From CAYRVX01 sp964642165 (lineage in GTDB: Bacteria > Planctomycetota > Phycisphaerae > SM23-33): a DNA stretch of 17,963 nucleotides. The translations under genes and the position numbers were made by a program. The notes under the pieces are model-generated. The model searched no databases. It saw only the letters and a program-made list of their open reading frames with translations, and had not been told where the DNA came from. This document shows positions 1-8,662 of the stretch, one piece after another; within the stretch, counting starts at the first letter, position 1; each line of letters opens with the position of its first letter. The DNA is taken from the NCBI GenBank assembly GCA_964642165.1, contig CAZXOC010000144.1:1-17963 (forward strand), in the 5' to 3' direction.

Positions 1-29
1 CGGTCGCAGGCCCGTCCTCACGCGCCCGA

Positions 30-3000
30 CTATCGGCCCAGGGGTCTCAGGTAGCCCATCCTCAGGCGCGGCGCCGCGAGCACGTCGGTGAGGGGCAGCT
101 CGGCCCCGCCTGCGAGCGGGCGGGCTTCCCTCGGCGACGCGATGCGCCGACGAGACGAAGCGAAGCGGATCGGGGCGCGACGAGCACGGGCCGCGGCGGG
201 CAGCCGCGCGGCGAGCTTCCCGACCAGCGCCGGCACACGGGTACGCACCGTCGTCCGCCCGACCGAATCGCCACGTCCGCGAACACGACGCGCCACCGTT
301 TCGGCGAACCAGGGCGCGATGGGCGCATTGCCTCGATTCGCTTCCGCCGCCGGCAACGCGGCCGGGCTGTCGGCGGGCGCCGGTGACCCGTCGGCGGCCT
401 CGCCTTCGACGGCGAGCGGAGCAGGCGACTCGATGGCCTTCCCGAAGTTGGCCCTGAGAAGGAGGAAGTCGGTTCGGTCCACGCCCCCGTCGCCGTCGAA
501 GTCCGCCTGCCGCCAGCTACCACCCTCCGCCGTGCCGATGTGCCGCTTCATCCTGATGTAGTCAAGGTAGTCCACTCGCCAGTCGCCGTTGGCGTCACCG
601 GGCACGGTGAGCGTGAAGCATGTCTCGAAGTTCCCTCCAACCTGACCGTCATCGTTCCCGTCCAGCGCGTTGCCGGCCCGGTCCGTCGTCGTGTCGCGGA
701 CAGTCAGGACGTACGCGTCCACCGGCACGGCTTCGTAGGTCAGCGAGAGTGTTGCCGCAGCCGCGTCGTAGCTCCACACCGTCGGCGTGCAGGCTCCCGT
801 CGCCTGCCCCACCAGTTCGAAGGCCGATCCGTCCAGCCCGTCGAGGTCGAGTTCCTCGTCGAACCGGATCGTGCAGGCCAGGTAGCCTGCCGCCATGACG
901 GAGCGGTCGGCGATCGACGAGTCGCTCACGCGGGGCCCCGTCACGTCCGTCGTGACTCGGAGGTCGTCCAGGTAGATGCGGTTTCCGGACGTTCTGCGTT
1001 GGTTGCGGAAGCGAATGTACACGGGGTCGTCGAGGGTGATGCCGGCGCCCGTCACGGCCTCGTCGAGGTCCACCGCGTAGTGTCCGTAGCTCGTAGGCGG
1101 ATCATCGGACAGCGCCTCGTGCCACGTTTCGCCGTCCGTGCTCAGTTCGACGTAGAACTGCCCGCCCCAGTCGTAGCCTTGCCTTTGGGCCCAGAACGAC
1201 AGCCAGAGATCGGTCTCGGCCGACGCCGCGGAGAGGTCGAGAAGGGCCGCGGCCGAGGTGTCGGGCAGCAGGAGCAGGTGGTTCGCGCCTCCGTGAGGCA
1301 CGTCGTCCGACACGGCCTCCACCGCATTGGAGGCGGTGGTCTCGAAGGCCCACCACGCCGGTGGGGCCGGCCAGGACTCGAAACCCTCGGAGAACAAGTT
1401 GGTGGTGGCTTCCGCGAGTTTGGGCGCCGGTGCGAACACCGGCGTTGCGTCGTAGCCGTCGTCCTCCTCGCCGTTGATGTAGTCGCCGTCGGCATTCATG
1501 AGGTTCCCGGCCGCGTCGGCAACGCTGGACTTCACCGAGAAGTGATATGTGCCGCGGACATCCTGACCCGGGAAGGTCAGGGCAAACTGCGTGTCCCCGC
1601 TGCCGGGCACGGGTGAGACGGTGACTGGCTCGACGGCGTGGCCTTGCGGGTCCGCCGCGGAGACGTCTTGGCCCGTGAAACTGGCTGGGTCCACCGGCTC
1701 GTCGAAGGTCAGCACGATCTGGCTGAGCGGCCCCGCGTCGGCCGGGACCGTTACGGGGGCCAGGCCGGTTACCTTCGGGCCATAGAGATCGCTCGTATCC
1801 ACCGTCAGACTGATGTCGTCGAAGCCGAAGGCCGTTGAGGGTGCGGAGTACGTGTCCTCGTGCTGGAACAGGATGTAGAACCTCTCGTCGTATTGGATCC
1901 CTCGGCGAGCGGCTTCGGCGTCCAGGTCGATCACGTGCTGCTGGTAGTAGCTTCTGGCGTTGTCGACGACAAGCGAGTCGAGCCGATACCAGTTGACACC
2001 GTCGGCACTCATGGCCACGCCGTCGCCGCCGGCGAGGTCGGTGAACGTATCGGGCATCCAGTCGTTGTTGTCGCCGTTCACCTCTCGGTGCCAGTATCGT
2101 AGAACGACGTCGCTGTTACTCGACAGATCAACAGTGAGGATTGCGCTCTCGATCATTCTGTCCCAATCGACCGCATCCATCACAAGGTGGTACTGTCCGC
2201 CGTGGGGGCCATAGGAGTCCAGGACCCGTACGCGCCCTTCCGGGCCGTAGTCCACCGCCCAACACCCCGGCACGGCGTCGATGCTTCCGCCCTCGAAGCC
2301 TTCGGCAACCGGCAGGGCGCTCGTCGGCTCCGTAACCGCCAGACGCCCGGGCGCAGCGCCGGAGTTGTTGTCTTCGGCCGCGGGCTCGGCGAGTTGATGG
2401 CTGTAATCGGCCTCCACAAACACGCGCACGTTGCCGGTGAAGGCAAACGGCAGGCTGACCGTCTCGGTGCGCGAGTATGCGGCGCCCTGGGCGAGTCCGG
2501 CGGTATGCTCGAACGCCTCGCCGTCGGCGGGCATGTCGTCGTCGTTGCCGCACACGTCGTCCATCGAGAAAACGACGCGGTCGTACCATCTCGTTGCCGG
2601 GGCGGGTCCCGAGCCGAAGTTCGCGACGGACCAGCGGACGGTCACCTCTCGCCCGCGAGCAACGGTGCTGTTGAGCACCGCCGCCTCCGTCACCTGGAGG
2701 TCCGGTGGTGGATCCTCGCAGATGATGACCGGGTTCGCGGACACGATGAGGTTGTCCAACTCCACGCTCTCGGCAACGTCGCCGCCGGAGTCGACGGCGA
2801 GGCCCATGTAGTACGTCCCGGCTGGCAGGCCGGTGTCGGGAACCGTGAGCGTTCGGGCATCCTGCCAGGTCGCCCCCTCGCCCAGTCCGCCGGCGATCAC
2901 CGGGTCGCCAATCGCGAAGCCCGTCGACCAATACGGGCCGGCAATCAGGTAATACTGGGCATCAAACGGCCCGGTGGCCAAGTCGCCGATATTCCTCGAC

Positions 3001-6000
3001 ATCCCCGAGAGCGTTAGCGGCCCGCCCATGTACGTCGCGCCGGGGCCGCTCACCTCCCCGGCCACCAGTTCCGCCGACGAGCCGCCAGGTCGCCCGTAGG
3101 CACGGGCGAACAGGCCCAAGCCGTCGCCGTCCTGCTCACCGCTCGACCAAGCGATGGCGAACTTCCCATCGGACAGGCCGACGGGCGCCGGGCGGAACTG
3201 CGAGTCATCAGTCCAGGAGTTCACGCGCCACTCGCCGTCGCGGCGTGTCCCGTCGGCGTTGAACCGCAGGGCGCGGACCTCCCAACTGTCCTCTTCCAGA
3301 ACCTGCCACGCGGCGAGGAAGCCGCCGTCGGCCAAGGCGGTCAGCCGTACTTCCTGCTCCCTCGGATTGCCGGAGAGGCTCAGGTTGAACCGCTCCCCGA
3401 TCGGCTCGAGATCGGCCGACAACCACTGCCCCAACGCCTTGCCTTTCCATTGATTCCAGGCCAGCAGGATTCGCCCGTCGGCGTTGGCGACCATCGAGGC
3501 CGAGGCATACTCGCTGCTCACGTAGTGGTGTTTTCCCAGACCGCTTTCGCCTCCACCGACGCCGCCAATGTCGAAGGCCCGGTACCTGATCTCGTAATCC
3601 CAGGCAGGGCCCAGCAAGGTCCATCCCGCCAGGAATCCCCCGGTTGGGAGGACGATGACACTCGGCGCCTTGCAGCCTCGGTCGTTCATCGTGTTGATCT
3701 GGAATTCGCCGTCGATCGGTCCGCCCGAGGCGTCGAAACGCTGGCCGAACACATCGGTCTGGAGACCGGCCTGACCATGGCTCAGCCAGACGATCACGAA
3801 GCTCCCGTCATCCGCGGCGGCAACGTCGGCGTCGTACTGATCGCCCTCCGTGTAGGTGTTGACGCGGAATTCCTCCGTCAGCGGCGTGCCGTTGGCCGCG
3901 AATCGTCGGGCGAAGACGCCCGAGCCGCTGCCGTCCTGGTCGGCGCTCGTCCAGGTTACGACGAAGGTTCCGGCCGCGTCGGACGCGACGGAAGGATGAG
4001 ACTGCTGGCCCGCGGTCGTCTGCGTGACGCATCCTTCCGAGCCAACCGGCAGGAGCGTTGCGTCGTACCGCCGGAAGAACACACCGTCGTCGTCGCCCAC
4101 ACCATTGCCCGACCACACGGCTACGAAGCCACCGTCAGGCAGGGCAGCGAGGGCCACCTTCGTCTGGTCGCCACCTGTCGTGGCGTTGACCAGCAGTTCC
4201 GGCCCGAGCAGCGGCGGCGAGGACAACTCGATCGGAACCGATTGCGTGTTGTCCCCTTCCTCCTCCTCCACAACGGTGTTGCCCACGTCTATGATCGCGC
4301 CAAGCCAGTATGTGCCCTCCGCCAGATTGCCCGGCACGACAACGTCCGAGTGAATCTCGACGGACTGCCCGCCCAGCATTTCACCGACCGCAACCGGCTG
4401 GGCCCGCAGGGCGCGATCATTGCCCGTTCCCGTGATCTCCGCATCGGGGGAGAGGTAGTACTGCACGGCGAAAGGGCCCGCAGCGCCGACCGTGGCGTTG
4501 TGGACCGTGGTCCCTATGTAGATCCGGCCGCCGATTGTTCCTCCCGGCGGACAGGAGACCTTCGCGATCTCGAGGTCGGGCAGTTCCGGGAGCGGAGGGA
4601 TGTGCCACCGGCCGGTCGGCCCTTCCCAGACGGACAGGAACGCCCCGCCGTTGTCGAGGCCCATTGCCGCCCCCGGCACCTGGAAGGGATCTCCCACCGG
4701 ATCGCCCTCGCTGTCGTACCGTTGTGCGTAGGGCTCGCCCGCGCGCGTCCATTGCAGCAGCATCTCGCCGGAATCGTTCATCACGACGGCGGGACGCCGG
4801 GCGTTGGTTTGTGCGAGGCTCTCGCCGCCCAGAGGCGCGCCGCCGGAGGCAAATCGACGCGTCAGCACACGCGGCGTGCCCGCGTCCACGTGCCAGGCGA
4901 TTACGAAGTCCCCGGTCGTCGCGCACGCCTCGATGGCCGGGCTCGATTGCTCCGGCCGCGTCTCCGTGCTGACCGGCCAGGCCTCGCCGACAGGCATGCC
5001 GTCACCGTCGAAACGCATGGCGAGGATATCGCTGCCGCCCTCCGATCCCTCGACCCAAGCTACGACGAAGCCGCCGTCGGCGGTGGCGGCGACTGCCGGG
5101 GCGCTACCCGCGTTGGGGGAGCCGAGCTCGAACGCATCGCCCACGGCCACGCCGTTGGCGTCGAACAGGCGCGCGCGCACTCTGGTTCCCCACTCCGCCC
5201 ACGGATCATGCGTCCACACCGTGACGTAGCCCCCGCCATCCAGCACAGCCACGTCCGCCTGCTCGCCCATTTGGAATGCCTGGGCGATGTCGCCGCCAAG
5301 ATGCCCGCCGTCGGGCGAGAATACGGCAGTGAAGACGCCCTTGGAGTAGTATTCCCAACGGTTCGTGTGGACCACCACGACCGATCCGTCGGCCCCCATG
5401 TCCACGGCGATATTGTCGAGTTCGTAGGGCGTATCCACGACCAGCGGCCCGCCAACGCGCGCGCCGTTTTCGTCGTGGATCACCAGGCCGATGGCGCTGG
5501 CCACGTACCCGATGGGCGTCGAGAACCTGTACCGCCACACCGTCGCCGATCGGCCGGCACCGTTGACGGCGACCAGCGGATTGCCCACGGTCTCCGTCCA
5601 GGTCGGCGAGAAGGCCAGCGGCTCCGAATCGGGCGCGACTTCGAAAGTGTACGTCTCGTCCTGCCCGTCGTTGAGGGGGTTGCCCGTCGCGTCGGTGATC
5701 GCGGCGGAGACGGTGAGGCGGTACGAACCGATGGGCAGCGCCTCGGTCGGGGAGACGATGTCGAGCGTCACCGCATGGCACTGCGCGTCGTAGTCCGGCG
5801 CGAGGAGGTACGGCACGTCGTCGGCCGTGTCCAATAGATGGTCATCGCCCGCGCCGTGGAGTTGGTAGTTGGCCTCCGCCGTCGCCGCAGCCGGCGACAG
5901 CGGCTCGTTGAACTGCACCTCAGCGAACGTCACGCGCCTGGGCGTCGCCGGCGGGGGAGAGATCACCACCGCCGCGGGCCCCGTCGTGTCGGACACTGTG

Positions 6001-7742
6001 GCCGCGAGGCTGACGGCCGCCAAGGCGTCGACGCGGCCCGCGCCGAACACATCGTCCCATCCCGGCTCGCCGAGATCCACCGCCGTCGAAGTCAGGATGC
6101 TGCGCATCTGCTCCGGGGCGATCTCGCCGTTGGCGCTCAGCACGAGCGCCGCGATACCCGCCACATGGGGCGCCGCAGCCGACGTGCCGGTGAAGTTGGG
6201 GAAGCTGTCGGCATCCTCCGCGATGTCTTTGCCGAAGAAGGTCGTGTTGACGGCATCCGTGGCGACCACGTCGGGGCGGTTGCGGACCTCTGGGGCCGGC
6301 AGCGGGTTGCCCACCGGGTCGTAGCAGATCGTCACCGGCCCGGCGGAACTGAACTCCTCCACGGTGTCCGGGTCGTGGGCGGGCACGGCACCGACGGCGA
6401 TAGCGCGTTGGGCGCCGGCGTGGCCGAGCACGGACGGCCCCCCGGCGTACTCGGTCATCTCGCCGCTGTAGACCCACAGCTTCAGTTCCACGTCGCCAGA
6501 ACCGCTGACGCGCCGGATGGCGATGTCGTAGTCCATCGCCTCGGTGAGACGAGACGGCTTCCACATGTCCCACTCGAGCGGCTGCTGCGTCGCGAGATTG
6601 TCGGTCGTCGCCGATGCGCGAACGGACCCGTCTTCGTTGTGGATGTACAGGTCGAAGTCGTTGACCACGCCGTCGGCCGTGTACCAGGGGTCGCTCCACT
6701 GAAGGACCACGCCTCCGTAGGTGCCACCCGGAAGCGAGATCCGCAGATTCGTGTCGAGGCCCTCGGAGACGTCGAAGTCGTGCCAGCCGCCCGCGTCGCG
6801 GTACGGGGCCGCGTGAACCCTCCCGGCCTCGTTGCCGGCCGCTGCAACGTAGGTCAAGCCCTGGGCGTCAACCACTTCGTTCACCGCTTGGGCAATGATG
6901 CCATCCTGGAACCACGGCTCGTTGAGGTACATCACGTCATCGACGATGACGTCGCATCCCGCCTCGGCCAAGGCGCGGATGCCGTTGGCGAAGTCCAACT
7001 CGCCATAGAAGGCCGAGTGGAACGCCAACTCCGCCCCGGGGGCCAGGTCGTGGACGATCTCCAGCATGGCCCGGCCCTCGTCCATGGGGGGGGAGGTCGC
7101 GCCGTAGTCGCGGAGCACCTCCACGGGGGTGGTGTGTCCGTCGGGGTCGTCCGGCCCGGGCAGGTCGCCCGAGGCGAGCGAGCCCTCCAGCCCTTCGCCC
7201 CACGTGGCGTAGGAGTCCGACAGCACGCCCACCTTCACGCCACTGCCGTCGAAGCCCGGGTCGAGCGCGCGGGCGTCATCGGCGCCGAGGACTGTATCGC
7301 CCTGCGTCGTGACTGCGCCGACCATCGTGATGGGTCGGCATACGGGCGTGATGCTCACCACGCCCTCCAGCCCCGCCGCGGCGAGGAGCGATGAGATCGG
7401 CATTGCGCCTTCCAGCAGGCGGTAGGTATCGCTGACGTGCAGGGCGGTGAAGCCTAACTCGGCCAGCGGCCCGGCCACTTCCGAGGGAGCGATACGCGTC
7501 CAGACGTCCACAAAGACGCGCCCCGCTTCGTCAAATGTCAGCAGATCAGGGATCGGGGATGGATCGGACGAGTCGGGCACCGTCATTGACGCGCTTAGCG
7601 GCGCCGCCTGCGATGGGGGCGTGCCGGGCAATGCGGCCAGATGCCCCTCGACATTCACCGGCCCGCCATCGAGCAGCAGACGCGGCTCGAGGTGCTCGAG
7701 CACAGAGTGATCGCAGACAGTGCCCCAATCATGGCTCTTCAT
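30..7742 (-). CDS. Giant exported subtilase-like multidomain protein with LEPRLLL motif, CARDB and dockerin repeats
   Basis: Predicted 2570 residues. An LEPRLLL motif near residue 20 is the N-terminal signature of large planctomycete surface or secreted proteins. A subtilisin-fold domain covers about 160-575, with Asp176 in GVLSDSY, oxyanion Asn304 in AAAGNE and Ser521 in FTGTSAAAPH. The usual HGT histidine motif is replaced by DEGRAM (Asp221-Glu222), with His231 downstream. Then follow, approximately: an Ig-like domain (583-700), propeller-like strand repeats with GGFVxxW signatures (714-1047 and 1176-1552), CARDB-like domains (1050-1175, 1556-1669, 1678-1805), two jelly-roll/MAM-like modules beginning EGFE (1807-1980, 2112-2265), two more Ig-like domains after each, and paired dockerin calcium loops (2381-2436; DANGDWRVDYLD and DFDGDGGVDRTD). 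The tail is Ala/Pro/Arg-rich. The frame is open to an ATG at 7922, but ATG 7742 has a ribosome site and lies downstream of a plausible promoter. Probable extracellular protease or adhesin; substrate unknown. Family sure, activity unsure. Confidence 0.9.
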   Translation of the reverse strand: MKSHDWGTVCDHSVLEHLEPRLLLDGGPVNVEGHLAALPGTPPSQAAPLSASMTVPDSSDPSPIPDLLTFDEAGRVFVDVWTRIAPSEVAGPLAELGFTALHVSDTYRLLEGAMPISSLLAAAGLEGVVSITPVCRPITMVGAVTTQGDTVLGADDARALDPGFDGSGVKVGVLSDSYATWGEGLEGSLASGDLPGPDDPDGHTTPVEVLRDYGATSPPMDEGRAMLEIVHDLAPGAELAFHSAFYGELDFANGIRALAEAGCDVIVDDVMYLNEPWFQDGIIAQAVNEVVDAQGLTYVAAAGNEAGRVHAAPYRDAGGWHDFDVSEGLDTNLRISLPGGTYGGVVLQWSDPWYTADGVVNDFDLYIHNEDGSVRASATTDNLATQQPLEWDMWKPSRLTEAMDYDIAIRRVSGSGDVELKLWVYSGEMTEYAGGPSVLGHAGAQRAIAVGAVPAHDPDTVEEFSSAGPVTICYDPVGNPLPAPEVRNRPDVVATDAVNTTFFGKDIAEDADSFPNFTGTSAAAPHVAGIAALVLSANGEIAPEQMRSILTSTAVDLGEPGWDDVFGAGRVDALAAVSLAATVSDTTGPAAVVISPPPATPRRVTFAEVQFNEPLSPAAATAEANYQLHGAGDDHLLDTADDVPYLLAPDYDAQCHAVTLDIVSPTEALPIGSYRLTVSAAITDATGNPLNDGQDETYTFEVAPDSEPLAFSPTWTETVGNPLVAVNGAGRSATVWRYRFSTPIGYVASAIGLVIHDENGARVGGPLVVDTPYELDNIAVDMGADGSVVVVHTNRWEYYSKGVFTAVFSPDGGHLGGDIAQAFQMGEQADVAVLDGGGYVTVWTHDPWAEWGTRVRARLFDANGVAVGDAFELGSPNAGSAPAVAATADGGFVVAWVEGSEGGSDILAMRFDGDGMPVGEAWPVSTETRPEQSSPAIEACATTGDFVIAWHVDAGTPRVLTRRFASGGAPLGGESLAQTNARRPAVVMNDSGEMLLQWTRAGEPYAQRYDSEGDPVGDPFQVPGAAMGLDNGGAFLSVWEGPTGRWHIPPLPELPDLEIAKVSCPPGGTIGGRIYIGTTVHNATVGAAGPFAVQYYLSPDAEITGTGNDRALRAQPVAVGEMLGGQSVEIHSDVVVPGNLAEGTYWLGAIIDVGNTVVEEEEGDNTQSVPIELSSPPLLGPELLVNATTGGDQTKVALAALPDGGFVAVWSGNGVGDDDGVFFRRYDATLLPVGSEGCVTQTTAGQQSHPSVASDAAGTFVVTWTSADQDGSGSGVFARRFAANGTPLTEEFRVNTYTEGDQYDADVAAADDGSFVIVWLSHGQAGLQTDVFGQRFDASGGPIDGEFQINTMNDRGCKAPSVIVLPTGGFLAGWTLLGPAWDYEIRYRAFDIGGVGGGESGLGKHHYVSSEYASASMVANADGRILLAWNQWKGKALGQWLSADLEPIGERFNLSLSGNPREQEVRLTALADGGFLAAWQVLEEDSWEVRALRFNADGTRRDGEWRVNSWTDDSQFRPAPVGLSDGKFAIAWSSGEQDGDGLGLFARAYGRPGGSSAELVAGEVSGPGATYMGGPLTLSGMSRNIGDLATGPFDAQYYLIAGPYWSTGFAIGDPVIAGGLGEGATWQDARTLTVPDTGLPAGTYYMGLAVDSGGDVAESVELDNLIVSANPVIICEDPPPDLQVTEAAVLNSTVARGREVTVRWSVANFGSGPAPATRWYDRVVFSMDDVCGNDDDMPADGEAFEHTAGLAQGAAYSRTETVSLPFAFTGNVRVFVEADYSHQLAEPAAEDNNSGAAPGRLAVTEPTSALPVAEGFEGGSIDAVPGCWAVDYGPEGRVRVLDSYGPHGGQYHLVMDAVDWDRMIESAILTVDLSSNSDVVLRYWHREVNGDNNDWMPDTFTDLAGGDGVAMSADGVNWYRLDSLVVDNARSYYQQHVIDLDAEAARRGIQYDERFYILFQHEDTYSAPSTAFGFDDISLTVDTSDLYGPKVTGLAPVTVPADAGPLSQIVLTFDEPVDPASFTGQDVSAADPQGHAVEPVTVSPVPGSGDTQFALTFPGQDVRGTYHFSVKSSVADAAGNLMNADGDYINGEEDDGYDATPVFAPAPKLAEATTNLFSEGFESWPAPPAWWAFETTASNAVEAVSDDVPHGGANHLLLLPDTSAAALLDLSAASAETDLWLSFWAQRQGYDWGGQFYVELSTDGETWHEALSDDPPTSYGHYAVDLDEAVTGAGITLDDPVYIRFRNQRRTSGNRIYLDDLRVTTDVTGPRVSDSSIADRSVMAAGYLACTIRFDEELDLDGLDGSAFELVGQATGACTPTVWSYDAAAATLSLTYEAVPVDAYVLTVRDTTTDRAGNALDGNDDGQVGGNFETCFTLTVPGDANGDWRVDYLDYIRMKRHIGTAEGGSWRQADFDGDGGVDRTDFLLLRANFGKAIESPAPLAVEGEAADGSPAPADSPAALPAAEANRGNAPIAPWFAETVARRVRGRGDSVGRTTVRTRVPALVGKLAARLPAAARARRAPIRFASSRRRIASPREARPLAGGAELPLTDVLAAPRLRMGYLRPLGR

Positions 7743-7746
7743 AGAG

Positions 7747-7751
7747 ACCTC
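7747..7751 (-). promoter_or_regulatory. Ribosome binding site choosing the start of the giant protease
   Basis: GAGGT on the minus strand lies 4-5 bases before ATG 7742. It supports this start over the upstream ATGs at 7856 and 7922: the first directly abuts the putative -10 box and the second lies upstream of the promoter. Confidence 0.5.
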
Positions 7752-7857
7752 GCTTGCGCTGTCCTCGCCGTTCGCCGCCAGACGTTCGAGCAGGTGCGTG
7801 GCCAACTCAGGCGGCGAATGAATCCTGCCCGCGCAGCCACTGTTGCCCGAAGACATT

Positions 7858-7885
7858 AGTATACCACACCTTCGCGGACGGACAA
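7858..7885 (-). promoter_or_regulatory. Putative sigma70-type promoter of the giant protease gene
   Basis: On the minus strand TTGTCC (7880-7885) and TATACT (7858-7863) are separated by 16 bases. Transcription would begin near 7850, giving a leader of about 110 bases before ATG 7742. The -10 match is good (5 of 6) and the -35 match moderate. This is pattern matching only. Confidence 0.4.
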
Positions 7886-8091
7886 GGAGTTTCCGATGGG
7901 GGCTCAGGCGCCCCCCCACCAAGCTGCGATGGTACGGCCGCCTCGTGCCTGGGCGCCCGGTGGACGACGTGGTGCAGCGACCCGGTCTTCTCCGCGTGCG
8001 GGCTCCAGTCGATCACCCGCCCGGCCCCGCACTCGCCGGGCTGTTCAGCGTGACGCCCTTCCGGGCCGTCGTTCTCGCGGATCTCGCTTCG

Positions 8092-8379
8092 GAAATGGCC
8101 CAGCGCGCGCTGCCGCTGCCGCGAGGTGATGGCTTTTAGCAGAGAACGCTTGAGGGAGGCGAGCCTGGCGTGGCGCTCCGCGTCAATCGTCTCGTCGAGC
8201 TCGGCCAGCTCCGTGAAGAACCGCAGCAGGGCCTCGCGGGTCGTGCAGACCTGCCTTCCGCAGCCTCGGCGAAGAGAGGTCTTGCTGCCCACGCGGACGT
8301 ACTGGAGGAAGGCGCCCCGCAGTCCCTTGCGGCACCACCGCCACAGCATGTAGCGGGAAGGCCTCGCCAGGCTGCTCTG
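8092..8379 (-). pseudogene. Remnant of a DUF1580-like helix-turn-helix (excisionase-type) gene
   Basis: Within a longer minus-strand open frame (7807-8505), this part reads like the small planctomycete DUF1580 / MerR-excisionase-like HTH proteins. It has an ARPSRYMLWRWCRKGLRG recognition-helix segment, then an LQYVRVG strand, then CTTREALLRFFTELAELDE, which corresponds to the family's TSREALxRFF. A stretch of about ten residues (SKTSLRRGCG) separates the strand from the CTTREAL helix and looks like an insertion. The expected N-terminal helix (ISLxEAA-type) is not recognisable in any frame upstream. Downstream of about 8092 the frame runs into low-information sequence that overlaps the promoter of the giant gene. 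Such proteins are often neighbours of tyrosine recombinases. I call it a decayed gene; a divergent functional small gene is possible. Confidence 0.42.
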
Positions 8380-8497
8380 GCTGGCATGGCACCATGGTCC
8401 GGCTCGGACCCACCGTACGCTTGCGTCCTGTAAGCACGTGAGGCATGATGGCTCCCAGCCTGTCTCGGCCTGTAGGGCGGGTCCCGATGCGCCGTAG

Positions 8498-8512
8498 CTC
8501 GGCAAGGCCGAG
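8498..8512. repeat. Small perfect inverted repeat
   Basis: CTCGGC-AAG-GCCGAG is a 6-bp stem with a 3-base loop. It sits in a GC-rich patch (about 8470-8525) that resembles dispersed intergenic repeats rather than a gene. No T-run follows on either strand, so an intrinsic terminator is not supported. Confidence 0.35.
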
Positions 8513-8600
8513 GCTCACGGGATCAGGTGTCCTATGGGACGTGAGGAGAGACCCGACGCGGACGGTCTATCTGCGCAGATTCCTGGAGGACTCCTCTGGC

Positions 8601-8614
8601 CCGGGAAATCCCGG
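8601..8614. repeat. Inverted repeat in the leader of the beta-helix gene
   Basis: CCGGGA-AA-TCCCGG lies 48 bases before ATG 8663. It could be an operator or a leader hairpin, or have no function. I see no convincing -35/-10 pair in 8520-8660. Confidence 0.3.
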
Positions 8615-8662
8615 ATCAGGCGCGGAATCCCCCGGTGGCTTGTGACGAGTAGGAGCTGAGCG

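Noticed and set aside
3450..7394. Long plus-strand open frames opposite the giant protease gene (795 and 518 codons)
   Set aside because: They are antisense shadows of a high-GC gene: Arg/His/Val-rich, with no domain signature, no signal peptide and no ribosome site. The minus strand has clear domains throughout.
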